A DNA stretch of 15,893 bases. Source: UBA1367 sp040268355 (GTDB lineage: Bacteria; Actinomycetota; Coriobacteriia; Coriobacteriales; Atopobiaceae). Of the stretch, positions 5,987-12,933 are shown one piece after another. The notes below the pieces were generated by a model. That model worked only from the letters and a program-made list of their open reading frames with translations, was not told where the DNA came from and searched no databases. The DNA is taken from assembly GCA_040268355.1 (NCBI GenBank), contig JAWRIT010000017.1, positions 1-15,893 on the forward strand. The letters run 5' to 3'. Within the stretch, counting starts at the first letter, position 1, and each line of letters opens with the position of its first letter. The translations under genes and the position numbers were made by a program.

Positions 5987-7189
5987 CTACTTGCGCAGGA
6001 TGCGGTTCAAGGGGTCCTGCCGCTCGAGACGGGCCTCCTCGCGCTCGAAGTCGGGGTCCTGCGGGGAGATGAGCTCGTCGTCGCCGGTCCGCGGGTTGTA
6101 GTGGTGCAGCAGCACGGGGCTGAACAGGCGCAGCTTTGCGGCAAAGATGCCCGAGGCGACCACGAGCAGCGCGAACAGGGTGATACGCAGCAGCGGCCCG
6201 ACTTGGGTGAGGACGACCGCCCCCACGCTCAGCATGGCCGTCCAGGCGTAGATGACCAGCACCGTCTGGCGCTGGTCGAAGCCCTCGTCGAGCAGGCGAT
6301 GGTGGATGTGGCCGCGATCGGCCTGGCCGACGCTCACGTGCGCACGGCTGCGACGCACGATGGCCGAGAGCGTGTCGATGATGGGGATGCCGGCCACGAC
6401 GAGCGGCACGATGATGGTGGTGAGGCTCGCGATGCGCGTCACCGACAGCAACGAGACGGTGGCAAGCGTGAACCCCAGAAGCAGCGACCCGCTGTCTCCC
6501 AGAAAGACCGACGCGGGATGGAAGTTGTACCGCAGAAAGCCCAACGTGGCGCCTGCGAGCGCGATGGCCAGCGAGGCCGCGTCAAGCTGGCCGCGAAGTA
6601 TCGAGAGCACGAACAGCGTCATGCTCGCGATGAAGGCGATGCCCGACGACAGACCATCGAGGCCGTCGATGAGGTTGAAGATGTTGACGTAGGCCACGAT
6701 GTAGAGAACGGTGACCGGATAGGTCAACCATCCTACATGGAAGAGCTGCTCGCCTGCGAAGGGGTTCACCACATCGCCTATGACCAGGCCGCTTGCGACG
6801 GCGATGGTCGCGCCAAGCACTTGGCCCGCGAGCTTCTGGCGCGGCGTGAGGGGACGGACGTCATCGATGAGGCCCGTGGCGAAGATGACCACGAAGGCCA
6901 CCACAAGCAGCTGGTAGTTGACGCGGTTCAGGTGTGGGGCCGGCAGCAGGATCGTGCGCCAGCCAAACAGCGTCGTTCCCAGGTACTGCACGGCAAAGGC
7001 GGCGACGATGCCCGCAAAGACCGCCACACCGCCCATGCGCGGGATGGGCGCGCGGTTGATGCGCCTCTTGCTGGGATAGTCGACGGCCCCGAGCCTCCAG
7101 GCGAGCTTGCCGGCAAGCGGCGTGAGCGCGAGCGAGACCAGAAGCGCCGCCGCAAAAAGGCACAGGAAGGCTATCCACTGCCGATCCAT
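5987..7189 (-). CDS. wecA: Polyprenyl-phosphate N-acetylhexosamine-1-phosphate transferase (WecA/TagO/MraY superfamily)
   Basis: This family transfers a sugar-1-phosphate, usually GlcNAc-1-P from UDP-GlcNAc, to undecaprenyl or decaprenyl phosphate at the inner face of the membrane, starting synthesis of cell-wall polymers such as teichoic acid, arabinogalactan linker or other envelope glycans. The 400-residue protein has many hydrophobic segments and all family motifs: DYPSKRRINRAPIPRMGG (37-54), the Asp pair in GLIDD (109-110), NIFNLIDGLDGLSSG (169-183), FLGDSGSLLLGF (229-240), and HIHHRLL (294-300). The HIHHRLL motif separates WecA/TagO from MraY. The exact substrate cannot be read from sequence, so tagO would be an equally fair name. 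The start at 7189 (MDRQWIAF) has GGGGAGG 9 bases upstream; the longer frame upstream lies in the leader. The C-terminal 40 residues are charged and cytoplasmic. Confidence 0.9.
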   Translation of the reverse strand: MDRQWIAFLCLFAAALLVSLALTPLAGKLAWRLGAVDYPSKRRINRAPIPRMGGVAVFAGIVAAFAVQYLGTTLFGWRTILLPAPHLNRVNYQLLVVAFVVIFATGLIDDVRPLTPRQKLAGQVLGATIAVASGLVIGDVVNPFAGEQLFHVGWLTYPVTVLYIVAYVNIFNLIDGLDGLSSGIAFIASMTLFVLSILRGQLDAASLAIALAGATLGFLRYNFHPASVFLGDSGSLLLGFTLATVSLLSVTRIASLTTIIVPLVVAGIPIIDTLSAIVRRSRAHVSVGQADRGHIHHRLLDEGFDQRQTVLVIYAWTAMLSVGAVVLTQVGPLLRITLFALLVVASGIFAAKLRLFSPVLLHHYNPRTGDDELISPQDPDFEREEARLERQDPLNRILRK

Positions 7190-7218
7190 CGTGTCGAGCC
7201 TCCCCATCGGTTGCATGC

Positions 7219-7239
7219 GTGTGGGTTCAAGGCCCACAC
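7219..7239 (-). promoter_or_regulatory. Stem-loop at the predicted 5' end of the wecA-like transcript
   Basis: GTGTGGG (7219-7225) and CCCACAC (7233-7239) are perfect inverted copies around a 7-base loop. From the -10 at 7246-7251 the transcript should begin at about 7239-7240, so the mRNA would start almost directly with this 7-bp hairpin. Such 5'-terminal stems can protect mRNA from decay; alternatively this is a repressor site at +1. Both roles are inferred. Confidence 0.45.
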
Positions 7240-7245
7240 CTTACA

Positions 7246-7274
7246 ATTGTTTTCGCTCCGTCCGCACAAGTCAA
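7246..7274 (-). promoter_or_regulatory. Candidate sigma-70 type promoter of the wecA-like gene
   Basis: On the minus strand TTGACT (7269-7274, five of six) is followed after exactly 17 bases by AACAAT (7246-7251, four of six). Transcription would begin near 7239 and give a leader of about 50 bases with the ribosome binding site GGGGAGG. It diverges from the candidate 6S RNA promoter just to its right. Confidence 0.6.
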
Positions 7275-7299
7275 GACTGGTATTGGCGGAGGACACACG

Positions 7300-7305
7300 T
7301 ATAGT
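7300..7305 (+). promoter_or_regulatory. Candidate -10 element for the 6S RNA gene
   Basis: TATAGT on the plus strand matches the -10 consensus at five of six positions. It lies 6-7 bases upstream of the first paired bases of the predicted 6S closing stem, the right place for its transcription start. No good -35 is present 17 bases upstream (CTGGTA, three of six). Confidence 0.5.
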
Positions 7306-7310
7306 TGAGG

Positions 7311-7477
7311 TGTCATCCCCCTGTGGTTCCAACTGGGTGAACCGACAAGTATTTCGAGGGAGTCCGGATCTCGTGTCCAGTACAGGTATCCTCCGTTGTT
7401 GAGGAAGCTGGAACAAGCGAGGAGGACACCCACCTTCTGGAGGTGGGTTCATATATGAGCTGCGGGGGGGTGGCTTC
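7311..7477 (+). ncRNA. ssrS: Candidate 6S RNA (RNA polymerase-binding regulatory RNA)
   Basis: 6S RNA mimics an open promoter and binds housekeeping RNA polymerase, mainly in stationary phase. I identify this from structure. The closing stem has 15 consecutive pairs (Watson-Crick or G-U) between 7312-7326 and 7460-7474. The terminal arm is formed by GTCC/GGAC (7362-7365 with 7424-7427), CTCG/CGAG (7370-7373 with 7418-7421), TGTCCAG with CTGGAACA (7374-7380 with 7408-7415, one bulge) and an apical TCCTC/GAGGA hairpin (7389-7393 with 7401-7405). Between them lies a large central bubble. Its 3' strand carries an 8-bp hairpin, ACCCACCT/AGGTGGGT (7428-7435 with 7441-7448), followed by TCA, as in many 6S RNAs. 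Its 5' strand has GAACCGA...TATTTC, close to the E. coli 6S GAGCCGAUAUUUC. The length of about 165 bases fits. Orientation rests on the 3' hairpin, that motif and the upstream TATAGT. Ends are approximate. Confidence 0.72.
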
Positions 7478-7628
7478 TCTCGTATAGGGTAGAGGCGGCG
7501 CGGGGGAGTCTTGCGCGCTCGCGTCTGCTTTTGGGCCGGCGCGGAGGGTGCCGGGGCTGAGGTGGGCCGCGACCCAGCCGGAGCGTCCGCGCTCCACCCA
7601 CAGTCCAGCCGCGACGTCTCGGCAAACT
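7478..7628. other. GC-rich spacer with a hairpin and the second copy of an intergenic motif
   Basis: Together with the 6S gene this fills the roughly 420 bases between the wecA-like gene leader and the tRNA. I see no protein gene; open frames here are translations of the tRNA and 6S sequence. Bases 7580-7603 resemble 2943-2966 at 19 of 24 positions. A perfect 6-bp stem, GGAGCG/CGCTCC, with a TCCG loop lies at 7580-7595. No clear terminator for the 6S transcript was found. Confidence 0.5.
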
Positions 7629-7652
7629 AAAACGCCCCGTTGCCGGGGCGTT
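7629..7652 (-). terminator. Intrinsic terminator of the tRNA-Ala gene
   Basis: A perfect 9-bp stem (7631-7639 with 7644-7652, AACGCCCCG/CGGGGCGTT) with a 4-base loop is followed on the minus strand by a short T run (GTTTTAGTTT). It begins 10 bases after the CCA end of the tRNA, the usual place for a Rho-independent terminator. Confidence 0.85.
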
Positions 7653-7662
7653 GGTCATACTA

Positions 7663-7738
7663 TGGTGGAGATGAAGGGATTCGAACCCTCGGCCTCTGCC
7701 TTGCGAAGGCAGCGCTCTCCCAACTGAGCTACATCCCC
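7663..7738 (-). tRNA. tRNA-Ala (anticodon CGC)
   Basis: The minus strand gives a complete 76-base cloverleaf with encoded CCA. The acceptor stem is GGGGATG/CATCTCC, the D arm GCTC...GAGC, the anticodon arm CTGCC-TTCGCAA-GGCAG, and the T arm GAGGG-TTCGAAT-CCCTT. The seven-base loop places CGC at positions 34-36, which reads GCG (alanine). The third acceptor pair is G3-U70, the main identity element recognised by alanyl-tRNA synthetase, which confirms the assignment. The gene lies directly downstream of the operon that begins with alaS and has its own promoter and terminator. Confidence 0.97.
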
Positions 7739-7754
7739 GTTGAACGCACAAGGA

Positions 7755-7783
7755 ATTGTGGCAGTTTGTGGTACGGCTGTCAA
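7755..7783 (-). promoter_or_regulatory. Promoter of the tRNA-Ala gene
   Basis: On the minus strand a perfect -35 hexamer TTGACA (7778-7783) is followed after 17 bases by CACAAT (7755-7760, four of six). The predicted start lies about 10 bases before the tRNA 5' end. The -35 overlaps a small GGCTG/CAGCC inverted repeat. No intrinsic terminator for the upstream peptidase gene is visible here, so read-through into the tRNA is possible. Confidence 0.7.
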
Positions 7784-7801
7784 CCAGCCATCCGACAAAG
7801 T

Positions 7802-8929
7802 CTAGCGCACCGGGATCACGTGCAGATCGTGCGAGGGACCGGTGAAGGGCTCGTAGCCCTCAGAGGTCACCACGCCGCAGTCCTCAAGCCGGATGCCGAA
7901 CTTTCCGGGCAGGTAGATGCCCGGTTCGATGGTCACGACCGAACCCTCAGGAATCGGCTTCTCCCAACTGCGGCCAAAGCCCGGATGCTCGTGGATCTCG
8001 ATGCCCACGCCGTGACCGAGGCCGTGTCCGTAATAGTCCCCGTAGCCGGCCTCGCTGATGATCCTGACCGACAGGTCGTGGATGTCAGATCCCTTCACCC
8101 CCGGACGCACGGCGGCGGCGCACTGCTCGTGGGCCTGCTGCACGACCTCGTAGACATGACGCTGCTCCTCGCTCGGCTCGCCGAGGCAGACGGTGCGGGT
8201 CATGTCCGCATGATAGTCGTGATAGAGGGCACCGTAGTCCATGACGATGAAGTCGCCCTCCTCCACCGCGCGCTCGCCGGGTCGCGCGTGCGGGTTGGCG
8301 CCGTTGGGCCCCGAGGCGATGATCGAGTCGAACGAGAGCCCGTCGGCACCATGGCTCAGCATGAAGTGCTCGAGCTCGGCGCGGATCTGCTGCTCGGTGA
8401 GGCCGACCTTGATGTAGCCGCAGATGTGCTCGAAGGCGGCATCGGTGATCCTCTGGGCCGCGCGGAGCAGCTCGAGCTCGCCGGTGTCCTTCACCATGCG
8501 CAGGTCGCAGATGTCCCCGTGCAGGCGCGGCAGCGCCGGTGCCACGGAGGCCTTGCCGAGGGCAGCGACCAGGTCGTCAAAGAAGGCCAAGTCGGTCGTG
8601 TCCTCGACGGCGACCACCCGCGCCCGCGCGCTGGCGACATGCCGTGCCGCCCACTCGGCAGGGGCGATGGTCTCCATGTCGAGCTGCCAGGGACCATCGG
8701 TTCCCAGACGCTCCACGAAGCTGTTGTAGTAGCGGGAGTCGGTGTGCAGCCACAGCCCGTCGGCCGTCACGAAGGCCACGTGCGCCACCTCGTCGTCAAA
8801 GACCCCGCCGGCATCGGTCAGCCAGCGGAGGTCGGGGTTGTTGCGCAGGATGGTGGCATCGTAGCCACGCTCGGCCATGAGCGTGCGAAGGCGCGCGAGG
8901 CGCGGCGCGGCAGCGGAGTGCGTTTCCAT
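7802..8929 (-). CDS. M24-family metallopeptidase (Xaa-Pro dipeptidase/aminopeptidase type)
   Basis: Members of this pita-bread peptidase family cleave dipeptides or peptide N-termini next to proline, using two metal ions. The 375-residue protein has the usual creatinase-like N-terminal domain (about 1-140) and the catalytic domain after it. All five metal ligands are visible: Asp231 (FIVMDYGALY), Asp242 (YHADMTRT), His306 (GHGLGHGVG), Glu335 (VTIEPGIYL) and Glu349 (IRLEDCGVV). Size and the single pita-bread domain fit PepQ/YqhT-like cytoplasmic Xaa-Pro peptidases; specificity cannot be told from sequence. The ATG at 8929 has AAAGGA 8 bases upstream. The gene begins 15 bases after the aroB-like gene and is the last member of the alaS operon. 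In many bacteria an M24 peptidase gene sits next to aroQ and efp; here it follows shikimate genes. Confidence 0.93.
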   Translation of the reverse strand: METHSAAAPRLARLRTLMAERGYDATILRNNPDLRWLTDAGGVFDDEVAHVAFVTADGLWLHTDSRYYNSFVERLGTDGPWQLDMETIAPAEWAARHVASARARVVAVEDTTDLAFFDDLVAALGKASVAPALPRLHGDICDLRMVKDTGELELLRAAQRITDAAFEHICGYIKVGLTEQQIRAELEHFMLSHGADGLSFDSIIASGPNGANPHARPGERAVEEGDFIVMDYGALYHDYHADMTRTVCLGEPSEEQRHVYEVVQQAHEQCAAAVRPGVKGSDIHDLSVRIISEAGYGDYYGHGLGHGVGIEIHEHPGFGRSWEKPIPEGSVVTIEPGIYLPGKFGIRLEDCGVVTSEGYEPFTGPSHDLHVIPVR

Positions 8930-8944
8930 AGGGTGGTTCCTTTC

Positions 8945-10099
8945 TCAAACGCTCTGTTCTGATGTCGGCTCCATCATAGAGGACGACCCGGCAACAGAGC
9001 GAGCGGCACACCAGGCGGCCACATGCTCCCCGATCAGCTCGTCGGAGACGGCCGCGAGCCGCACGCGTCCGAGCTTGCGCGGCAGGCCCAGCAGGAAGCG
9101 GTTCGTGCGCACGAAGCGCTCCTCCCGAATGGCGGCGACCAACTGCTCGGGATCGACGTCGGCGCACATCGTCGGCAGCTCGAGCCGCTCGAGCAGCTCG
9201 TCTTGGGCCAGCACGTCGTCGACCTCGAAGCGGCCCTCCCCCGCCGAGAGGCGTGCCTGGAAGCGCAGGGCCTCGGCGCGGGCCGTCGAAGGGGCGACGG
9301 CATCCCCCACAAGACGGACGAGCGCCGCTGCAAAGGCCTCGCCATAGGCGAGCGACTGACGGGTCGCGAGCGCCGTCGACGAGGCCGCCTTGCCGCGCGA
9401 CTTGACGGTGTCCTTCAACTGCTCGCAGAGCGTCGCGACGTCTCCGGCGCAGATCGCCTCGGTACGGTCCCACAGCCGCGAGAAGGCGGCCTCGGAGTCG
9501 CACATGGCCGAGACCACCATGATCGCGCGCGCCATGAGCGCGTCTTCGTCGGTCTTCCCGCGTAGGGCCACGTCCACGTCAAAGAGCACGTGCTTGGTCG
9601 CGGGCCGCAGGGACAGGACGCGGTCGCGCCCGGCGACCGCAAGGCCACGCGGCGTGATGGCCGCTTCCACCAGGCCGACCTGCCCGGTCGGTACCATCAC
9701 CAGTGGCGTGCCCGCACACCACTGGGCGCAGACCCACGAGGCCAGGGAGAGCGCGTCCGCGTCGCCGACGGTAACCACGAGGTCGTCCGCCGTGATGGCG
9801 AGCTCAGCCAGCCCGGCAAGCAGCCGCTCGGCGGCGTCGAGCGTGCGGGCGTCCCTCCCGACGGGGACGCGCAGCTCCGCCGCCGTGAAGCCCGCGTCGC
9901 TCAGCTGCCGGCGCAGTCGCTCCACGAGCTCTGCACTCACATCCACGGCAGCCACGATGGCGCTCGCCCGGGGACGGCCCACCGAGCCCTTCAGCACCGG
10001 CGCGCACTCCTCGATGAGGTCGGTCCCGATGCGCACGTCGCATGAGCCACCCGGCAGGGAGACCCACTGCCGTGAGCGCAGGGCGCCTCGCTCGCTCAT
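8945..10099 (-). CDS. Degenerate 3-dehydroquinate synthase (AroB)-like protein, probably not catalytic
   Basis: The 384-residue product follows the AroB fold along its length. It has an N-terminal segment (VRIGTDLIE...VERLRRQLSDAGF), then DDLVVTVGDADALSLASWVCAQWCAGTPLVMVPT (105-138) in place of the NAD-binding GGGVVGDLAGF...VPTT, and a helical C-terminal half. The residues needed for catalysis are missing by eye alignment. The DSSVGGKTG segment reads VEAAITPRG (144-152). The AEVxK helix reads MARAI (189-193). The zinc-binding LNxGHTxGHAxE reads LAYGEAFAAALV (250-261), without either histidine, and the HGEA histidine is also gone. The reading frame is intact. ATG 10099 overlaps the aroK stop (ATGA), with AAAGGGG 6 bases upstream, so translation is coupled. 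It may have a structural or regulatory role, or have diverged to another function. A functional aroB, if present, must lie elsewhere. Confidence 0.8.
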   Translation of the reverse strand: MSERGALRSRQWVSLPGGSCDVRIGTDLIEECAPVLKGSVGRPRASAIVAAVDVSAELVERLRRQLSDAGFTAAELRVPVGRDARTLDAAERLLAGLAELAITADDLVVTVGDADALSLASWVCAQWCAGTPLVMVPTGQVGLVEAAITPRGLAVAGRDRVLSLRPATKHVLFDVDVALRGKTDEDALMARAIMVVSAMCDSEAAFSRLWDRTEAICAGDVATLCEQLKDTVKSRGKAASSTALATRQSLAYGEAFAAALVRLVGDAVAPSTARAEALRFQARLSAGEGRFEVDDVLAQDELLERLELPTMCADVDPEQLVAAIREERFVRTNRFLLGLPRKLGRVRLAAVSDELIGEHVAAWCAARSVAGSSSMMEPTSEQSV

Positions 10100-10638
10100 A
10101 GCAGACCCCTTTCCCACAGCAGGTTGCCCGCCTCGCTGGCCACCTGCTCGAACGTCTTGTCACGAATGTCGATGGTGATGTCGGCCTCCCGCTCGTAGAG
10201 CGGACGGCGGTGCGCGTAGAGCCGGCGCACCTGATCGGGCGCGCCCAGGTCGGGGCGCTTCTCGGGATGCTGGATCTGGCGCAGCGAGTCCTCCAGGGAC
10301 CCGTCCAGAAAGACCACGGTGCCCATCTCGTGCAGAAGCGCGCAGCTCGACTCGCTCTCCACGATGCCGCCACCACAGCTCACGAGCAGGGACTTGCGCC
10401 GCGACAGCTCGCGCAGCGCCCGCTCCTCGGCCCGGCGAAACGCCGGCTCGCCATCCTGCTCGAAGATCTCCGTCACTGTCTTGCGCTCGAGGCGCTCGAC
10501 CAGCCGGTCGGTGTCGGTGTAGGAGCGATGGAACATCCTCCCGAGGTTGCGGGCGAGCGTCGACTTGCCCGCACCGAGAAAGCCGATGAAGAAGACGTGG
10601 TCGCATCCCTCGTGGACGACATAGCCCGGATCCGGCAT
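10096..10638 (-). CDS. aroK: Shikimate kinase
   Basis: AroK phosphorylates shikimate at O3 with ATP, the fifth step of chorismate synthesis. The 180-residue cytoplasmic protein has the Walker A loop GFLGAGKST (19-27), the substrate-binding acidic pair in YTDTD (Asp42, Asp44), FRRAEERAL with the substrate-binding arginine (about 68), the Walker B-like CGGGIV (88-93) and the lid and adenine-binding region RRPLYERE (144-151). Length matches the family (about 170-180). I chose ATG 10638 (MPDPGYVV), 5 bases after the yqeG stop; the longer frame runs back into yqeG. The stop overlaps the start of the aroB-like gene by ATGA. No other shikimate-pathway gene with an intact active site is in the window. 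Confidence 0.95.
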   Translation of the reverse strand: MPDPGYVVHEGCDHVFFIGFLGAGKSTLARNLGRMFHRSYTDTDRLVERLERKTVTEIFEQDGEPAFRRAEERALRELSRRKSLLVSCGGGIVESESSCALLHEMGTVVFLDGSLEDSLRQIQHPEKRPDLGAPDQVRRLYAHRRPLYEREADITIDIRDKTFEQVASEAGNLLWERGLL

Positions 10639-10643
10639 CAAAC

Positions 10644-11144
10644 TCACTCGCCCTCGAAGGTATGCCCGCGCAGGATCATCCGCTCGAACACGCGCAGGAT
10701 GTGGGTGTACCACAGGTCGGTACGCGACTGCGGACGCACCAGGATCGTGCGGACCCCCGCGAGGTTGCCGGCAACGACGTCGGTGTACACCTGGTCCCCA
10801 ATGAGCAGGGCTTCCTCGGCCGTCACGCCCATCTTGCGCAGGGCGGCCCAGACGGCGAAGGGCGCGGGCTTCATCGCGTGGTGGACCACCTCGCTGCCCA
10901 GCTCGCGGGCCGAGCGCTCCACCTGGCGGGAGTGAAAGTTGTTCGAGACCACGCAGGTCGAGATGCCCGCCGCATGGACGCGGTCGATCCAGGCCAACAC
11001 GGCCGGAGGCGCCACGCTCGCGTCACGCGGGACACAGGTGTTGTCCCGGTCCATGAGCACGCAGCGCACGCCCGCATCGACCAGCCAGTCGACGTCGACG
11101 AGCTCGATGGCGGCCAGGTAACGCGTTGCTGTGAACAGACCCAC
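10644..11144 (-). CDS. yqeG: YqeG-family HAD phosphatase (HAD superfamily IIIA)
   Basis: The 166-residue protein has the haloacid dehalogenase motifs in order: motif I DRDNT with nucleophile Asp32 and Asp34, motif II Ser in VSNNFHS (about 67), motif III Lys92 in MKPAP, and motif IV GDQVYTDVVAGN with Asp117 and Asp122. This pattern and length fit the YqeG / mitochondrial PTPMT-like phosphatase family. In Firmicutes yqeG sits with ribosome-assembly and shikimate genes, and its substrate is not firmly known. Translation starts at a GTG (11144) with AGGGG 8 bases upstream. It lies 11 bases after mltG and 5 bases before aroK, inside the operon. Confidence 0.92.
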   Translation of the reverse strand: MGLFTATRYLAAIELVDVDWLVDAGVRCVLMDRDNTCVPRDASVAPPAVLAWIDRVHAAGISTCVVSNNFHSRQVERSARELGSEVVHHAMKPAPFAVWAALRKMGVTAEEALLIGDQVYTDVVAGNLAGVRTILVRPQSRTDLWYTHILRVFERMILRGHTFEGE

Positions 11145-11155
11145 CTCGTCCGCCC

Positions 11156-12502
11156 CTACTCGCCCGCGCTCAGGGACTCGTTGATGGCCTCCTGATGCTC
11201 CTCATAGGTCTCGGAGAACTGGTGCACGTTCTCGTTGATGAAGAAGTAGAGGTAGTTGGTGTCATCAGGTGCCATGGCGGCCTCGATGGACTCGATGCTC
11301 GGCGAGCAGATCGGCGTTGGGGTGAGGCCGCTGTTCAGGTAGGTGTTGTAGGGGCTCTCGGTCTGCAGATCGTCCGCCGTGACCTCGCCGCCCGTCACGT
11401 AGGCCATCGTCGCGTCGCTCTGGATGGCCATGCCGATGGCGAGTCGGTTGTAGATGACCGAGGAGACCAGCGGGCGGTCCTCCTCGGTGACGGCCTCCTT
11501 CTCGATGATGGAGGCGACCCGCAGGATGCCGTAGTCGCTGATCTCGATGTTGTAGCGACTGCGCAGCTCGGTGCGCGCCGACTCCATGTCGAGGGCGCCG
11601 ACCTCCGTCTGGTACTGATCCAGCATCGTGCGAATGACGGTGTCGGCGCTCATGTCCGTGCCACCGAAGTCATAGGTCTTGGCAAAGAGGTAGCCCTCGA
11701 GCGAGTCGTCCCCCACGTTGTCCAAGAAGTCGTAGTCGCTGGCGTAGTTGGACGCCTTCGCCTGCTTGGTGAAGTCGTCGGCGGGGATGCCGAGCTGCTC
11801 CTCGACGGCCTCCGCCGTGCGCGCGAGCGTCAGGCCCTCGGCGAGCTTGAGCCGGTACTCCGTGGCGTTCGGGCCGCTCACCAGCAGCTTGACCACCTCG
11901 GAGATCGACGCCCCGGTAATGAACTGGTACGTGCCGCTCTTGAGGGAGGCGTCGGCGTTCTGCTTCTGAACCTCCTGGTAGAAGACGTTCTCGTCGGTGA
12001 TGACATGGTGCTCGATGAGCAGCTGCGCGATCTCGGAGCCGCCGGCGCCATCGGGGATGGTGACGACGACCTGCTCGCCGGAGGGGTAGTCCTGCGGCTG
12101 GGAGCCGGCGTCGCGCTGGAACAGGCGCGGCACCACGAGCGTGCCCACTGCCACGGCGGCGACCAGCGCCACCAGGGCGACGAGCACGATCGCAGGGGAC
12201 GTCCGCGAGGTGCGGCTGCCGCCCTTGCGCGAGCCGTCCTGGCGTCGCTCACGCGCTGCGGCGGCCCGCTTGGTGGCACGTGCCGTGCGCTCGGACATCC
12301 GCGCGGTGCGCTGCGTGCCTGCGACCGAGCCCTGCGCGCGCCGTGCGCCGGGACGGGAGGAGGCCGCCGAGGAGCCGCCCCGCGGCGTGGGCGTGCGCGG
12401 GGACGACGTGTCCTGAGAGGTGGCCGGTGCCGTGGAGTCCGAGGACTCCTCCGAGAAGTGGGCAGCCCTCTTGCCGTGCGAACTGTCTTGACTCGTTGAC
12501 AT
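11156..12502 (-). CDS. mltG: Endolytic murein transglycosylase MltG (YceG-like)
   Basis: MltG cleaves nascent peptidoglycan glycan strands inside the chain, releasing 1,6-anhydro ends, and is thought to help set chain length. The 448-residue product has a cytoplasmic N-terminal region of about 100 residues rich in Ser, Thr, Arg and Ala, a single transmembrane helix at about 103-127 (AIVLVALVALVAAVAVGTL), a LysM-like segment (VVVTIPDGAGGSEIAQLL, SGTYQF), and the YceG catalytic domain. Catalytic-domain motifs are LEGYLFAKTYDF (268-279), VASIIEKEAV (329-338, with the catalytic glutamate in IIEKE), VIYNRLAIGMAIQSDATMAY (349-368) and SPYNTYLNSGLTPTPICSPS (383-402). It is longer than the E. coli protein (340 residues) because of the disordered, basic N-terminus, as in other actinobacteria. 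ATG 12502 has AAGGA 9 bases upstream. It starts 12 bases after ruvX. Confidence 0.95.
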   Translation of the reverse strand: MSTSQDSSHGKRAAHFSEESSDSTAPATSQDTSSPRTPTPRGGSSAASSRPGARRAQGSVAGTQRTARMSERTARATKRAAAARERRQDGSRKGGSRTSRTSPAIVLVALVALVAAVAVGTLVVPRLFQRDAGSQPQDYPSGEQVVVTIPDGAGGSEIAQLLIEHHVITDENVFYQEVQKQNADASLKSGTYQFITGASISEVVKLLVSGPNATEYRLKLAEGLTLARTAEAVEEQLGIPADDFTKQAKASNYASDYDFLDNVGDDSLEGYLFAKTYDFGGTDMSADTVIRTMLDQYQTEVGALDMESARTELRSRYNIEISDYGILRVASIIEKEAVTEEDRPLVSSVIYNRLAIGMAIQSDATMAYVTGGEVTADDLQTESPYNTYLNSGLTPTPICSPSIESIEAAMAPDDTNYLYFFINENVHQFSETYEEHQEAINESLSAGE

Positions 12503-12514
12503 GAGCTTGTGTCC

Positions 12515-12928
12515 TTATCCTCGTCTGGCGTCCAGCCAGGCCTGCAGAAACAACGACGCGGCGACCATGTCGACCTTGCCGCGCATGGCTCGCTCGGAAA
12601 GGCCCTCTTCTCGTAGGATACGCTTGGCCTCCGCCGACGAGAGACGCTCGTCGGCAAACTCCAGAGGAAGGCCGCATGCAGCGGCGATCTGTTGGGCCTG
12701 CTCCATGAGGCGTCGCGCCTGCGGGCCGTCCTCGCCCGCAAGCGTCTTGGGCCGGCCGCACAGGAGCAGCTCCGGCTCATAGTCCTCCAGCACCCGCCGG
12801 AACGTACGGGCATGCTGCAGCACCTCGTGCGCCGGAAGGACCGCGACCGGGGAGGCGATCGTTCCCGTCGCATCGCTTGCGGCGACTCCGATGCGAGCCT
12901 CCCCTATGTCGAGCGCGAGCACCCGCAC
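12515..12928 (-). CDS. ruvX: RuvX/YqgF putative Holliday junction resolvase / rRNA-processing nuclease
   Basis: The 137-residue protein has the YqgF RNase H-like fold signatures: LALDIGEARIGVAASD (4-19, first acidic residue Asp7), LLLCGRPKTLAGEDG (55-68), FADERLSSAEA (91-101, acidic residue Glu94) and GKVDMVAASLFLQAWLD (117-133, Asp120). The family is essential in many bacteria and has been linked to 16S rRNA 5'-end processing and to Holliday junction cleavage. Translation starts at GTG 12928, 5 bases after the alaS stop. The conserved alaS-ruvX-mltG order supports the call. Confidence 0.95.
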   Translation of the reverse strand: MRVLALDIGEARIGVAASDATGTIASPVAVLPAHEVLQHARTFRRVLEDYEPELLLCGRPKTLAGEDGPQARRLMEQAQQIAAACGLPLEFADERLSSAEAKRILREEGLSERAMRGKVDMVAASLFLQAWLDARRG

Positions 12929-12933
12929 TGGAC

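Noticed and set aside
5126..7402. 758-codon plus-strand open frame opposite the radical SAM and wecA-like genes
   Set aside because: It runs antisense across two well-supported genes and into the 6S region, with His/Arg/Gln-rich composition and no domain.
7311..7477. Reading the 6S-like structure as a minus-strand RNA or as an IS200/IS605-type end hairpin
   Set aside because: The rod shape is strand-symmetric, but the hairpin followed by TCA falls on the 3' side only in the plus direction, and the upstream TATAGT supports plus. No transposase or fragment is nearby.
7313..7751. Overlapping minus-strand frames of 94 and 100 codons between the wecA-like gene and the peptidase gene
   Set aside because: They translate the tRNA-Ala sequence, its terminator and the 6S RNA region. 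The start-proximal peptide is the familiar false product of a tRNA gene.
11195..12499. 434-codon plus-strand open frame opposite mltG
   Set aside because: It is an antisense shadow with biased composition; MltG motifs on the minus strand are complete.
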